Below are positions 17,679-25,320 of a DNA stretch of 64,000 nucleotides, piece by piece (within the stretch, counting starts at the first letter, position 1; each line of letters begins with the position of its first letter). A model generated the notes under the pieces. The model was not told where the DNA came from and did no database searches. It was given only the letters and a program-made list of their open reading frames with translations. The position numbers and the translations under genes were made by a program. Source of the DNA: Mycolicibacterium sp. lyk4-40-TYG-92 (GTDB lineage: Bacteria; Actinomycetota; Actinomycetes; Mycobacteriales; Mycobacteriaceae); the NCBI RefSeq assembly GCF_030209435.1, contig NZ_JARVRX010000007.1:295560-359559 (forward strand), in the 5' to 3' direction.

Positions 17679-18013
17679 CCGAGATCGCGCCACTGCGGGA
17701 CATCGTGGCCCGCGACCAGGTGTGGTCGCGCATGGCCGCCAAGTGGGGCGTCGAAAACCCGGTTCCCCCATGGAAAACCAGCCTCGACGGCCTGTGCGAC
17801 GCTCTGGACCATTCGGCTTGCGACACCGAGGTGCTGAGCTTCAAGGACCGCCGCGACGAGGAGGATGCCCTCTCGGCAACCGTGTACGCGAGCCTGCCGT
17901 ACCCCGAGAGCCAGCTGGTCTCGCTGGCCCACTCGCTCGTCGCCCGCGGCGTCATCAGCGAAGACGAGTTGCAGGAACGACTCGCCAGCGTGCGCGCCAG
18001 GCTGGAAGCCTGA
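17675..18013 (+). CDS. Nitrile hydratase accessory (beta N-domain-like) protein
   Basis: A 112-residue protein resembling the nitrile hydratase beta-subunit N-terminal domain and the small accessory proteins (NhlE-like) that load metal into the alpha subunit. Visible segments are VWSRMAAKWGVENPVPPWKT, FKDRRDEEDALSATVYASLP, YPESQLVSLAHSLVARGVIS and EDELQERLASVRARLEA. Its ATG overlaps the alpha-subunit stop, giving the order beta-alpha-accessory usual for cobalt-type enzymes. It could alternatively be a true third subunit, as in thiocyanate hydrolase or three-subunit nitrile hydratases. Confidence 0.75.
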   Translation: MTEIAPLRDIVARDQVWSRMAAKWGVENPVPPWKTSLDGLCDALDHSACDTEVLSFKDRRDEEDALSATVYASLPYPESQLVSLAHSLVARGVISEDELQERLASVRARLEA

Positions 18014-18021
18014 CACCGTGG

Positions 18022-19545
18022 TCAGGACACTTTGATCCGGATGTTCTTGGTCTGCCGGAACTCGCGGAGCCCTTCGATTCCGCCCGACCTGCCGATGCCA
18101 CTGCGTTTGTATCCGCCGTACGGACTTTGCGGCTGGATGTCGCTTCGGGAGTTCACCCAAACGGACCCGGCCTGAAGCTGTCGTGACACCGTATGGGCGC
18201 GTTGCAGATTCGTGGTGTGGACGAAGGCGTTGAGTCCATACCGGGTGTCGTTCGCCAGCTCCACCGCCTGGGTGTCGTCGCCGAATCGCAGCACCGATAC
18301 CACCGGCCCGAACGTCTCCTGCTGCGCAAGTGGTGAGCGGTTGTCGACGTCTGTGAACACCGTCGGCTCGACGTAGAACCCTGCGGCCAGCTCGCCACCG
18401 ATCCGATTGCCACCCAGCACGAGATCGCCGAATCCTTCAGCCGTCGCCCGCTCGATGGTGCCCAGGATGCGGTCGACGGCGGCCTGATTGATCACCGGGC
18501 CGAAGAGGACGTCGGCGCGCAGCGGGTCGCCGATCGGCGCGCGCGTGACAGCAGCGAGGAACTTGTCCAGGAATGCGTCATAGACGTTGTCGTGAACCAG
18601 GATTCGGCTGCTGCAGGCACAACTCTGACCGGCCTGCATGATCGGCCCTTGGTGCGCCGACAGGTTCGCGGCGGCGTCCAGATCGGCATCGTCGAAGACG
18701 ATGGCGGCAGCGGTGCCCCCGAGTTCGGCGACCACCGGAGTGATGTTCTCCGCCGCGGCGGTCAGCACCCGCCGGGCAGTGGCGGTGCCCCCGGTGAAAT
18801 GAATCTTGCCCACACCGGGGTGCCGCACGAGCGCTTCGCCGCCGTCCGCGCCCGCGGGCAGCACATTGACGAGGCCGACCGGCAAGCCGGCCTCCAGGCA
18901 GAGTTCGCCGAACCGGAGTGCCGCCAGCGGCGCAAGTTCCGAGGGCTTCACGATGACGGCATTGCCTGCGGCCAGAGCCGGCGCGACCGCCAGCCCGATC
19001 ACCACGAGCGCGCCGTTCCATGGCGCGATGACGCCCACGACGCCGTACGGTTCGTGCTCCACCAGGTTGAGGTCGAAGCCGCCCATCACGGGAGTGCTTG
19101 CGCCATCGGCTTTGTCGACGTAACCGGCATAGAACCGGAAGAACCGCTCTGTCAGCACCGACGTCGCGGCCAGCGCCGTCGGTACCCCGTAGTCGTGGGT
19201 GTTGATCCGGGCGAACGCGGCGTGGTGCTCACCGATGAGATCGGCCAGGTCGAACAAGATGTCGCGGCGTCGGTCGGGCGGGTAGGACAGCCACGTCCGC
19301 TGCGCCCGCGCCGCCACCTCGACTGCCCTGTCGACTTCAACGGCGCCGGCCATCTCAACGATGGCGTTCACCCGACCGGTGCCGGGATAGACGTGGTGGT
19401 GCGTCCCGCCGGTCGATCCCGTGACGCGATCCGCACCGATAAGCAGTGCACCACTAGGTAATTCGTTGCCGGTTTCGATGTTTGCAGTCCTTTCGCCGAC
19501 CAGGCCGCGGCCGCTACGCGTCCTGCTGAGCCTGATGCGCCGCAT
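18022..19545 (-). CDS. NAD(P)-dependent aldehyde dehydrogenase
   Basis: Aldehyde dehydrogenase superfamily enzyme. Motifs: APWNGALVVIGLAVAPALAA with GNAVIVKPSELAPLAAL for cofactor binding, HFTGGTATARRVL, general-base Glu in VVAELGGTAAAIV (ELGGT replaces the common ELGGK), catalytic Cys in MQAGQSCACSSRILV, and ETFGPVVSVLRFGDD. It oxidises an aldehyde to an acid. The start is doubtful. ATG at 19545 gives 507 residues and overlaps the upstream gene by 32 bases. A good GAAAGGA site at 19488-19494 lacks a nearby ATG, GTG or TTG; only an ATC codon (19477-19479) sits at proper spacing. It is the last gene of the operon SDR-surface propeller-ALDH. Confidence 0.85.
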   Translation of the reverse strand: MRRIRLSRTRSGRGLVGERTANIETGNELPSGALLIGADRVTGSTGGTHHHVYPGTGRVNAIVEMAGAVEVDRAVEVAARAQRTWLSYPPDRRRDILFDLADLIGEHHAAFARINTHDYGVPTALAATSVLTERFFRFYAGYVDKADGASTPVMGGFDLNLVEHEPYGVVGVIAPWNGALVVIGLAVAPALAAGNAVIVKPSELAPLAALRFGELCLEAGLPVGLVNVLPAGADGGEALVRHPGVGKIHFTGGTATARRVLTAAAENITPVVAELGGTAAAIVFDDADLDAAANLSAHQGPIMQAGQSCACSSRILVHDNVYDAFLDKFLAAVTRAPIGDPLRADVLFGPVINQAAVDRILGTIERATAEGFGDLVLGGNRIGGELAAGFYVEPTVFTDVDNRSPLAQQETFGPVVSVLRFGDDTQAVELANDTRYGLNAFVHTTNLQRAHTVSRQLQAGSVWVNSRSDIQPQSPYGGYKRSGIGRSGGIEGLREFRQTKNIRIKVS

Positions 19546-22225
19546 CCGGGTCCGGCAGCGACTGCACGTCGCCGTCGACGCTGGAGGTGATGGTGCCGGT
19601 CAACGACTGCTGGAACGCGTTGATGTTCGCATCCGCCTTCAGGTAGCCGGTGTGTGTTCCGGTGACGGTGATGTCGGCCAGGTAGTGGACCGTTGTCTGG
19701 CTGGCGTTGTAGTCGGCTGATTCGGTGCCGTTGAGGATCTCACCGAGTTCGTTCACATAGTTGGTGTACGTGACGGTGCGGATGGTGCGCGTGACATCGT
19801 TCGGGTCGGGCGCCTCGGTCACCACCGCGGTGCCACCACCGACTCCCGAGTGGGTTCCGGTGGCCGGCAACGGTGTCGTGGCGGCGACATAGCTGCCGAG
19901 GGCGGGGGCCCACGAATCCGAGCTCGGGGTTGACCGGTCCACAGCCACCGGGCCGACGCTGGTGGTGTACTTCAGGTTCGCGATGACCAGTCGGGACACC
20001 GTCGGGTCGGTGGTGCTGGACTCCCAGAACGTGACCGCGGTGCCGTCGGGGTTCCAGCTCGGCATGCTGCGGGCCGCGTATCCGTCTGCGGTGTCGAACA
20101 GTGGAATGCCGTTCTCCCGGTTGAGCTCATCGCCGACCTGGACAATCCATTCCTGGTTCGAGATGTTGACCGGGCTCGCCCACTCCAGGTACACGGGCGC
20201 GCCGACGTACACCGGCAGGAAGTTCTGCCGGATGATCCGCGTCATCGGAGTCAGCGCGTCCAGCCCGCGGGTACTGCCGATGGCGATCCACTGCATGTTG
20301 GGCGAATAGTCCATGTCCTCGTCGTAGTCGAGGTTGGCCGTCACCCTGGTCACCTTGCCCGTGGCGAGATCGACCTTGATGTCGTCGACATTGCCGGCAT
20401 CGAACTGGCCGCCGAGAATCACTACGCCTTTGCCGTCCGGGGTCCACTGCTTGCCTTCGCCGGTCGGGTACACCACCCGGGCATCGGTGACCGTGTATCC
20501 GGTGTCGGTGCGGGTGAGCGTGCCGACGATCGGCAGGGCCTGCAGCAGGTTGTTCGGCCCGATCACGATTCGGGTGTACAGCACGTGGGTCCCGTCCGGC
20601 GACACCCGCATCTCGCGTTGCGGGTCGATGGCATATCCACCGCCGGCCGGCGTGGTGATCGACACCAGCTGCGTGCCATTGACTCCGGTTTCCAGCATGG
20701 AGTACCGCGGTGTCTGCCCGGCGACGTTCACCAGCACCAGCACCCGGCCCGAACCATCATCGACGGGAACGGGTTTGGCCAGGTTACCGGTTTCGCTGAC
20801 GCTGACGCCGCAGGTGACACACTGCAGCGCGGTTCCGTCGGTCTTGATCTGGTAAATCTCCGAGCGGCCCCCTGCGGTCGGCTGGCCGGCGAAGAAGATG
20901 GATTTGCCGTCAGCCGAGTAGCGCGGATTGGCCGGGCTGGCAATGGTATTGGGCAGGTTCAGGATCACCCGCTGGACTTCGGGGTTCACTACCGACACGC
21001 CGATGCCCGCGTTGGTGCTGTGCGGGCTGAACAGCCCCAGCAGGTTGAACTTTCCGTCGGTCACCGAGACCGAGAACGAATCGGTCTGCACCGCCGTGTA
21101 ATTGATGTCGTTCGGCGTGTAGGTGAAGTTGCCGGTGGCCTGATCGATGGTCAGCGTGCCGTACTTCGGCCCCTGGGTGACCTTGTAGGTCAGGGCGTCA
21201 CCCTCTGGGTCGGTGGCGCCGAGATTGCCGGTCACCGTCTGCCCGGTCTGGACTGTGGTGGTCGGGTTGTAAGCGATGGTCGGGGCCTGGTTGAACACGT
21301 TGCGTCGCACCCAGGCCAGCACCGCCCACACCGCCGGGGTCAACGGGTCCGCGGTGTTGGGTGCCGGCTTCACGAACGGGTTGAGCAGATTGGTCACCGC
21401 GCTGTTGAGCAAACCCACCAAACCCGTTGCCGGAGAGACAACCTGAGTCGTCACTGCGGCCGGTATCGCGGCGGTGGTCGTCGCGGCCGTCGTCGTCGCG
21501 GCAACCTGCATCGTCTGCGCCGTGGGAGCGGCCAGCGACGACGCGGTCACCGCGGCAGTCTTGGTCGTGACGTTCGTGCTGGCGGCTGCCGCGCTCGACG
21601 TCGTCTGCGCCGGGGTCATCGAGGCCGTGTCGGCGGTCTCGGCACGCGTCGGCTTGGCCACGGACTTGGTGCTCGCACTCGACTTGGACGACGACTTGGC
21701 ACCTGTGCTCGGTTTGGCCGGTCCCGATGCCACACTGCCGCTTTCGTGCGTGTCGCCCTTCGGAGTCGTCGATGAACCGCCGGTATGGGCTCCGCCACTG
21801 CTGCTGACAACAACCCCCGAGCCCACCTCGGCGCTCGAAGAGGTGGGTCCCGAAGTCGGCGATGTCCCGGATATGCCGGATACCGAAGACGAGCCGGTGG
21901 CACCGGAGCCACCCGTCGTACCGGTCGTTCCCGTGATCCCCGCCGTCCCCGAGGCACCGGCGCTCGCCGCCGACCCGGACGTCGCACCGCCCGCGGCACC
22001 CGAGGCCGTCGACCCGCTAGATGAACTCGGCGAACTCGCCGATCCGCCAACGGTATCCGCGACGGCCACGCCATGACCGGTCGCCACCGCGGTCACCAGC
22101 CAGGCCGCGACCGCCAGGCCGCCATAACCGCCGAGCTTGGCGGCTCGCTGACAGGAGTGGGACGCAGGCACGTCGGGGGCTGCTGCGGCGAACAGGGGGT
22201 TGACACGAGAACTGTTACTGGCCAT
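19514..22225 (-). CDS. Exported S/T-rich protein with cadherin-like domain and TolB-type beta-propeller
   Basis: A large 903-residue surface protein. Residues 31-58 form a hydrophobic signal or anchor segment. Residues 60-265 are low-complexity Ser/Thr/Gly/Ala and probably span the envelope. Residues 266-312 hold NPFVKPAPNTADPLTPAVWA, common before Ig-like domains of mycobacterial surface proteins. Residues 313-412 are a cadherin/VCBS-type fold (TDPEGDALTYKVTQGPKYGT). From about 420 to 770 there are WD40-like PD40 repeats (RYSADGKSIFFAG, RVSPDGTHVLYTR, WTPDGKGVVILGG, YSPNMQWIAIGS, WNPDGTAVTFWE). The C-terminus is beta-rich. A ligand-binding or adhesive role is plausible, but none is known. 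It lies between an SDR and an aldehyde dehydrogenase in one operon. Confidence 0.83.
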   Translation of the reverse strand: MASNSSRVNPLFAAAAPDVPASHSCQRAAKLGGYGGLAVAAWLVTAVATGHGVAVADTVGGSASSPSSSSGSTASGAAGGATSGSAASAGASGTAGITGTTGTTGGSGATGSSSVSGISGTSPTSGPTSSSAEVGSGVVVSSSGGAHTGGSSTTPKGDTHESGSVASGPAKPSTGAKSSSKSSASTKSVAKPTRAETADTASMTPAQTTSSAAAASTNVTTKTAAVTASSLAAPTAQTMQVAATTTAATTTAAIPAAVTTQVVSPATGLVGLLNSAVTNLLNPFVKPAPNTADPLTPAVWAVLAWVRRNVFNQAPTIAYNPTTTVQTGQTVTGNLGATDPEGDALTYKVTQGPKYGTLTIDQATGNFTYTPNDINYTAVQTDSFSVSVTDGKFNLLGLFSPHSTNAGIGVSVVNPEVQRVILNLPNTIASPANPRYSADGKSIFFAGQPTAGGRSEIYQIKTDGTALQCVTCGVSVSETGNLAKPVPVDDGSGRVLVLVNVAGQTPRYSMLETGVNGTQLVSITTPAGGGYAIDPQREMRVSPDGTHVLYTRIVIGPNNLLQALPIVGTLTRTDTGYTVTDARVVYPTGEGKQWTPDGKGVVILGGQFDAGNVDDIKVDLATGKVTRVTANLDYDEDMDYSPNMQWIAIGSTRGLDALTPMTRIIRQNFLPVYVGAPVYLEWASPVNISNQEWIVQVGDELNRENGIPLFDTADGYAARSMPSWNPDGTAVTFWESSTTDPTVSRLVIANLKYTTSVGPVAVDRSTPSSDSWAPALGSYVAATTPLPATGTHSGVGGGTAVVTEAPDPNDVTRTIRTVTYTNYVNELGEILNGTESADYNASQTTVHYLADITVTGTHTGYLKADANINAFQQSLTGTITSSVDGDVQSLPDPDAAHQAQQDA

Positions 22226-22293
22226 GGGCTTTGGCTCCGTTGCCGTTGGGTTGATGCCTATTCAGTTGGATATCGAGGAGTTGCGGGGAAGAC

Positions 22294-23133
22294 TTACTTG
22301 AGCATGCTTCCGGCGTCGACGGTCATGGGAAGACCTGTCACATAACGGGATTCGTCCGACGCCAGGAACAGCACGGCGTTGCTGATGTCCACCGGTTCGA
22401 CCCAGCCCACCGGCAGCACGTGCATCATCTGCGCGACGACCTTCATGTCGTCCGGGCCCGGGTTCTCCAGGTCGGGGCGGAACAGCTTCATGGTGCCCTC
22501 GTTCATGAACAGCGGGGTGTTCACGTTCGTCGGGTGCACCGAGTTCACCCGGATCGAGTGGTGCCCCAGCTCCACGGCGAAGGTCCGCATCAGCCCGACC
22601 ACGCCGTGCTTGGCCGCGATGTAGTGGCCAGTGTGCGGGTAGGCCTTGAGGCCGCCCACCGAACTGGTCAGGATGATCGATCCGCCCTGCCCCTGCGAGA
22701 TAAGATGCGGCACTGCAGCTTTGACCGACTTCCAGACGCCGGACAGGTTGACGTCGATCATGTCGGTCCAGTCTTCTTCGCTGGTGTGGTCCAGCGTCTG
22801 GCCGCCGTTGCCGATACCGGCGTTGGCGCAGATGATGTCCAGCCGGCCGAGCTGTTCGACGCCGTTGTCCACGGCGGCCTTCACCGCGGCGTAGTCGCGC
22901 ACGTCGACCTCGGCGGTGACGATGCGCCGGTTCAGCTGCTTGACCAGGTCCGCCGTCTCCGCGAGGTCGTCCGGGGTCGCCGGGGGGATCTGCGGGTTGC
23001 TGCTGACCGGGCCGCAGACGTCGATGGCGATGATGTCGGCGCCTTCTTCCGCGAGCCGCACGGCGTGACTACGCCCCTGGCCGCGGGCCGCTCCGGTGAT
23101 GAATGCGACCTTGCCTGCTACCCGTCCCGCCAT
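22294..23133 (-). CDS. Mycofactocin-type SDR family oxidoreductase
   Basis: Short-chain dehydrogenase of 279 residues. The cofactor motif is [20 protein letters not shown], the catalytic pair is in HYIAAKHGVVG (Tyr-x3-Lys), and NAG is in ICANAGIGNGG. The insertion VSSNPQIPPATPDDLAETAD after the second strand is the mark of the mycofactocin-coupled SDRs, which hold their nicotinamide cofactor tightly and need mycofactocin as external acceptor. It most likely oxidises an alcohol. ATG at 23133 is chosen because the frame to 23229 lacks SDR sequence. A GATC-rich dyad matching the one at the P450 promoter lies 71 bases upstream. It is first in the operon SDR-propeller-ALDH. Confidence 0.88.
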   Translation of the reverse strand: MAGRVAGKVAFITGAARGQGRSHAVRLAEEGADIIAIDVCGPVSSNPQIPPATPDDLAETADLVKQLNRRIVTAEVDVRDYAAVKAAVDNGVEQLGRLDIICANAGIGNGGQTLDHTSEEDWTDMIDVNLSGVWKSVKAAVPHLISQGQGGSIILTSSVGGLKAYPHTGHYIAAKHGVVGLMRTFAVELGHHSIRVNSVHPTNVNTPLFMNEGTMKLFRPDLENPGPDDMKVVAQMMHVLPVGWVEPVDISNAVLFLASDESRYVTGLPMTVDAGSMLK

Positions 23134-23203
23134 GAGTCCACCTCGCTGTTGCTTGTCGCCGCCGCCGCAGAAAATGGCGGTCGGGTTCATCGACTCAGAA
23201 TTT

Positions 23204-23216
23204 TGTCGATCGATCA
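23204..23216. promoter_or_regulatory. Candidate TetR operator upstream of the SDR operon
   Basis: TGTCGATCGATCA followed by GGAA. It shares the core TCGATCGATCAGGA with the perfect palindrome at 23993-24006, on the other side of tetR. It lies 71 bases upstream of the SDR start. Two copies flanking the regulator gene point to a common regulon. Confidence 0.6.
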
Positions 23217-23323
23217 GGAACCATGGCACGGCCGCGCCGCGCTGTCAATGACGAGATGAGGTGACCGTGGTGACGCGACGGAAGTCGCCGGCCAAGCGAG
23301 CACGCCGGCCCACCCACCGCAGA

Positions 23324-23923
23324 TCAGTCGCGCACGACTTCCGGGGACTTCGTCAGCAGAGCGATCTGCCGGTCGATGAAGGCGCGGAGTTCCTCGTGAC
23401 CACGGGTCACGCCGACCGCAGCCTCGTTGCCGACACTGCGCGCGATCTGGGCGACGATCATGGAGATCACCACCGGCGGGTACGCGGTCAGATCCACGCC
23501 GCCGGCCCGCAGAACCAGGGTCACGGCCGCGGTTTCGATGTCGCGCACGCGCTCCGAGTACGCTTTCAATTCGGCACCAACGGCCTTGCGGTGGTTGGCC
23601 AATGCCATGAACTCCGTACTCAGCACGGTTTGCCGCGGGTCGCTGTTGATGCGCCACAACGCACGCAACGGGTCCTCGTCGAGCAGCACCGCGCGCAGCC
23701 GTTCCAGTGCCACTTCTCCACCGGCGCGTAGTGCTTCGACGAACAGGTCGTCCATGGTCGGAAAGTAGTAATAGACCAGCGCCTGCTTGACGCCGGCCTG
23801 GGCGGCGACCCGCCGCGAGGTGGCCGCGGCGTACCCCTCGTCGTGCATGATCTGCACCGTCGCCTCGATCAGGCGCTGCCGGGCACCACCGTCGTCGGCC
23901 TTCGATTTACGCGCCTGGGTCAT
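23324..23923 (-). CDS. TetR family transcriptional regulator
   Basis: A 199-residue TetR-type repressor. The N-terminal helix-turn-helix (about 15-62) reads RQRLIEATVQIMHDEGYAAA, TSRRVAAQAGVKQALVYYYF and ends in the typical YYYFP turn. The remaining 130 residues form the helical ligand-binding domain. It lies between the divergent P450 operon and the SDR-propeller-ALDH operon, and matching GATC-rich dyads upstream of both make it the likely controller of both and of itself. The inducer is unknown but should be a substrate or CoA ester of the pathway. Confidence 0.88.
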   Translation of the reverse strand: MTQARKSKADDGGARQRLIEATVQIMHDEGYAAATSRRVAAQAGVKQALVYYYFPTMDDLFVEALRAGGEVALERLRAVLLDEDPLRALWRINSDPRQTVLSTEFMALANHRKAVGAELKAYSERVRDIETAAVTLVLRAGGVDLTAYPPVVISMIVAQIARSVGNEAAVGVTRGHEELRAFIDRQIALLTKSPEVVRD

Positions 23924-23985
23924 CGACGAGCCCGACCCGAAATGCTTGACCGGCCGTCGCGGCGCGTGATAGGCATACGGCAGTC

Positions 23986-23991
23986 TAACAT
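23986..23991 (+). promoter_or_regulatory. Candidate -10 box of the P450 operon
   Basis: TAACAT fits the mycobacterial TAnnnT -10 pattern. It is followed two bases later by the palindrome 23993-24006 and then the AGGAG ribosome-binding site of the P450 gene, so a repressor on the palindrome would cover the start of transcription. No clear -35 box is visible. Confidence 0.4.
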
Positions 23992-23992
23992 T

Positions 23993-24006
23993 TGATCGAT
24001 CGATCA
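23993..24006. promoter_or_regulatory. Perfect palindrome TGATCGATCGATCA, candidate TetR operator
   Basis: A 14-base perfect palindrome directly after the -10 box and overlapping the first base of the AGGAG at 24006-24010 that serves the P450 gene. A related site is at 23204-23216. Its position suits repression of the P450 operon and autoregulation of tetR, whose start is 70 bases away. Confidence 0.65.
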
Positions 24007-24018
24007 GGAGTTGCTGTC

Positions 24019-25320
24019 ATGCAGCCCAAGTCCACCGTGGCCGACATCGCGGACGTCGACTACTTCACGAACCCCGAGATCGCCCAGGACCCGTACCGGT
24101 ATTGGGACCATCTGCGTCAGCAGGGCCCCGTCGTGCGCGAACCGCACTACGGCGTGGTCGCGGTGACGGGATATCAGGAAGTCCAGGCGGCCTTCAAGGA
24201 TGTCGACTCGTTCTCGGCGGTCAACGCCATCGGCGGCCCGTTCCCGCCGCTCCCGTTCACCCCGGACGGGGACGACATCAGTGAGCTCATCGAGGCGCAC
24301 CGGCACGAGTTCCCGATCTTCGAACACATGGTGGTGATGGACCCACCCCAGCACGAGAACGCGCGATCACTGCTGAGCCGGCTGCTGACGCCGCGCCGTC
24401 TACAGGAGAACTCGGACTACATGTGGGGCCTCGCGGACCGCCAGTTCGACGAGTTCATCGCGAACGGGCGGTGCGAATTCCTCGGCGAATACGGCAAGCC
24501 GTTCGCCACGCTGGCGATCGCGGATCTGCTCGGCGTGCCCGAGGGTGACCGCCCCGAGATCCGGCGCAACCTCGGAGCCGGCAACGTGCCAGGATCGGCA
24601 GTCGGTGCCCTGGACCACGAGCCGGTGGGCTCCAATCCCCTTCAGTACCTTGACGATCTGTTCAGTGGATACATCGCCGACCGGCGCGAGAACCCGCGTG
24701 ACGATGTGCTCACCGGGCTGGCCACCGCCACCTATCCCGACGGTTCGGTCCCGCCGCTGCTCGAGGTGGTCCGACCGGCGACGTTCCTGTTCGCCGCCGG
24801 GCAGGAAACCGTGACGAAGCTGCTCAGCTCCGCGGTCAAGGTGCTCGGCGATAACCCCGAGCTGCAGCATCACCTACGCGAGAACCGCGACCTGATCTCC
24901 CCTTTCATCGAGGAGGCGCTCCGCATCGAGAGTCCCACCAAGGTGGACTTCCGCCTCTGCCGCAAGTCCACCACCCTGGGCGGCGTGCCGATCAAGGCCG
25001 GCACCGTGATGATGCTGTGCCTCGGGGCGGCCAACCGGGATCCCCGAAAGTTCGAGAATCCCAACGAGTTCCGCCTCGATCGCAAGAACGTCCGCGAACA
25101 CATCGCCTTCGGCCGTGGCATCCACACGTGTGCCGGCGCTCCCCTGGCCCGAGTCGAGGGCCGCGTCACCGTCAACCGCCTGCTCGACCGCACACGCGAC
25201 ATCCGGATCAGCGAGGCCGAGCACGGCACACCCGGCCACCGCAACTACAGCTACGAGCCGACATTCCTGCTGCGCGGCCTCACCGAGCTGCACATCGAGT
25301 TCACCGAGGTGCGGCGATGA
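24019..25320 (+). CDS. Cytochrome P450
   Basis: A soluble bacterial P450 of 433 residues. The haem-thiolate loop is FGRGIHTCAGAPLARVE with Cys371. The I-helix has FLFAAGQETVTKLL (AGQET 260-264, Thr for oxygen activation), the K-helix ExxR is EEALRIESP (Glu299, Arg302), and PxxF/R equivalents follow at FENPNEFRLDRKN. It would hydroxylate an apolar substrate using ferredoxin-supplied electrons; no ferredoxin gene is adjacent. ATG 24019 is preceded by AGGAG at 24006-24010; an upstream ATG at 23992 lies inside the operator. It is the first gene of a five-gene operon (P450-ALDH-SDR-SDR-CMD) and overlaps the ALDH start by four bases. Confidence 0.93.
   Translation: MQPKSTVADIADVDYFTNPEIAQDPYRYWDHLRQQGPVVREPHYGVVAVTGYQEVQAAFKDVDSFSAVNAIGGPFPPLPFTPDGDDISELIEAHRHEFPIFEHMVVMDPPQHENARSLLSRLLTPRRLQENSDYMWGLADRQFDEFIANGRCEFLGEYGKPFATLAIADLLGVPEGDRPEIRRNLGAGNVPGSAVGALDHEPVGSNPLQYLDDLFSGYIADRRENPRDDVLTGLATATYPDGSVPPLLEVVRPATFLFAAGQETVTKLLSSAVKVLGDNPELQHHLRENRDLISPFIEEALRIESPTKVDFRLCRKSTTLGGVPIKAGTVMMLCLGAANRDPRKFENPNEFRLDRKNVREHIAFGRGIHTCAGAPLARVEGRVTVNRLLDRTRDIRISEAEHGTPGHRNYSYEPTFLLRGLTELHIEFTEVRR

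Noticed and set aside
20585..21775. A 396-codon plus-strand frame opposite the surface protein
   Set aside because: Arg/Gly-rich antisense frame with no motif or ribosome-binding site.
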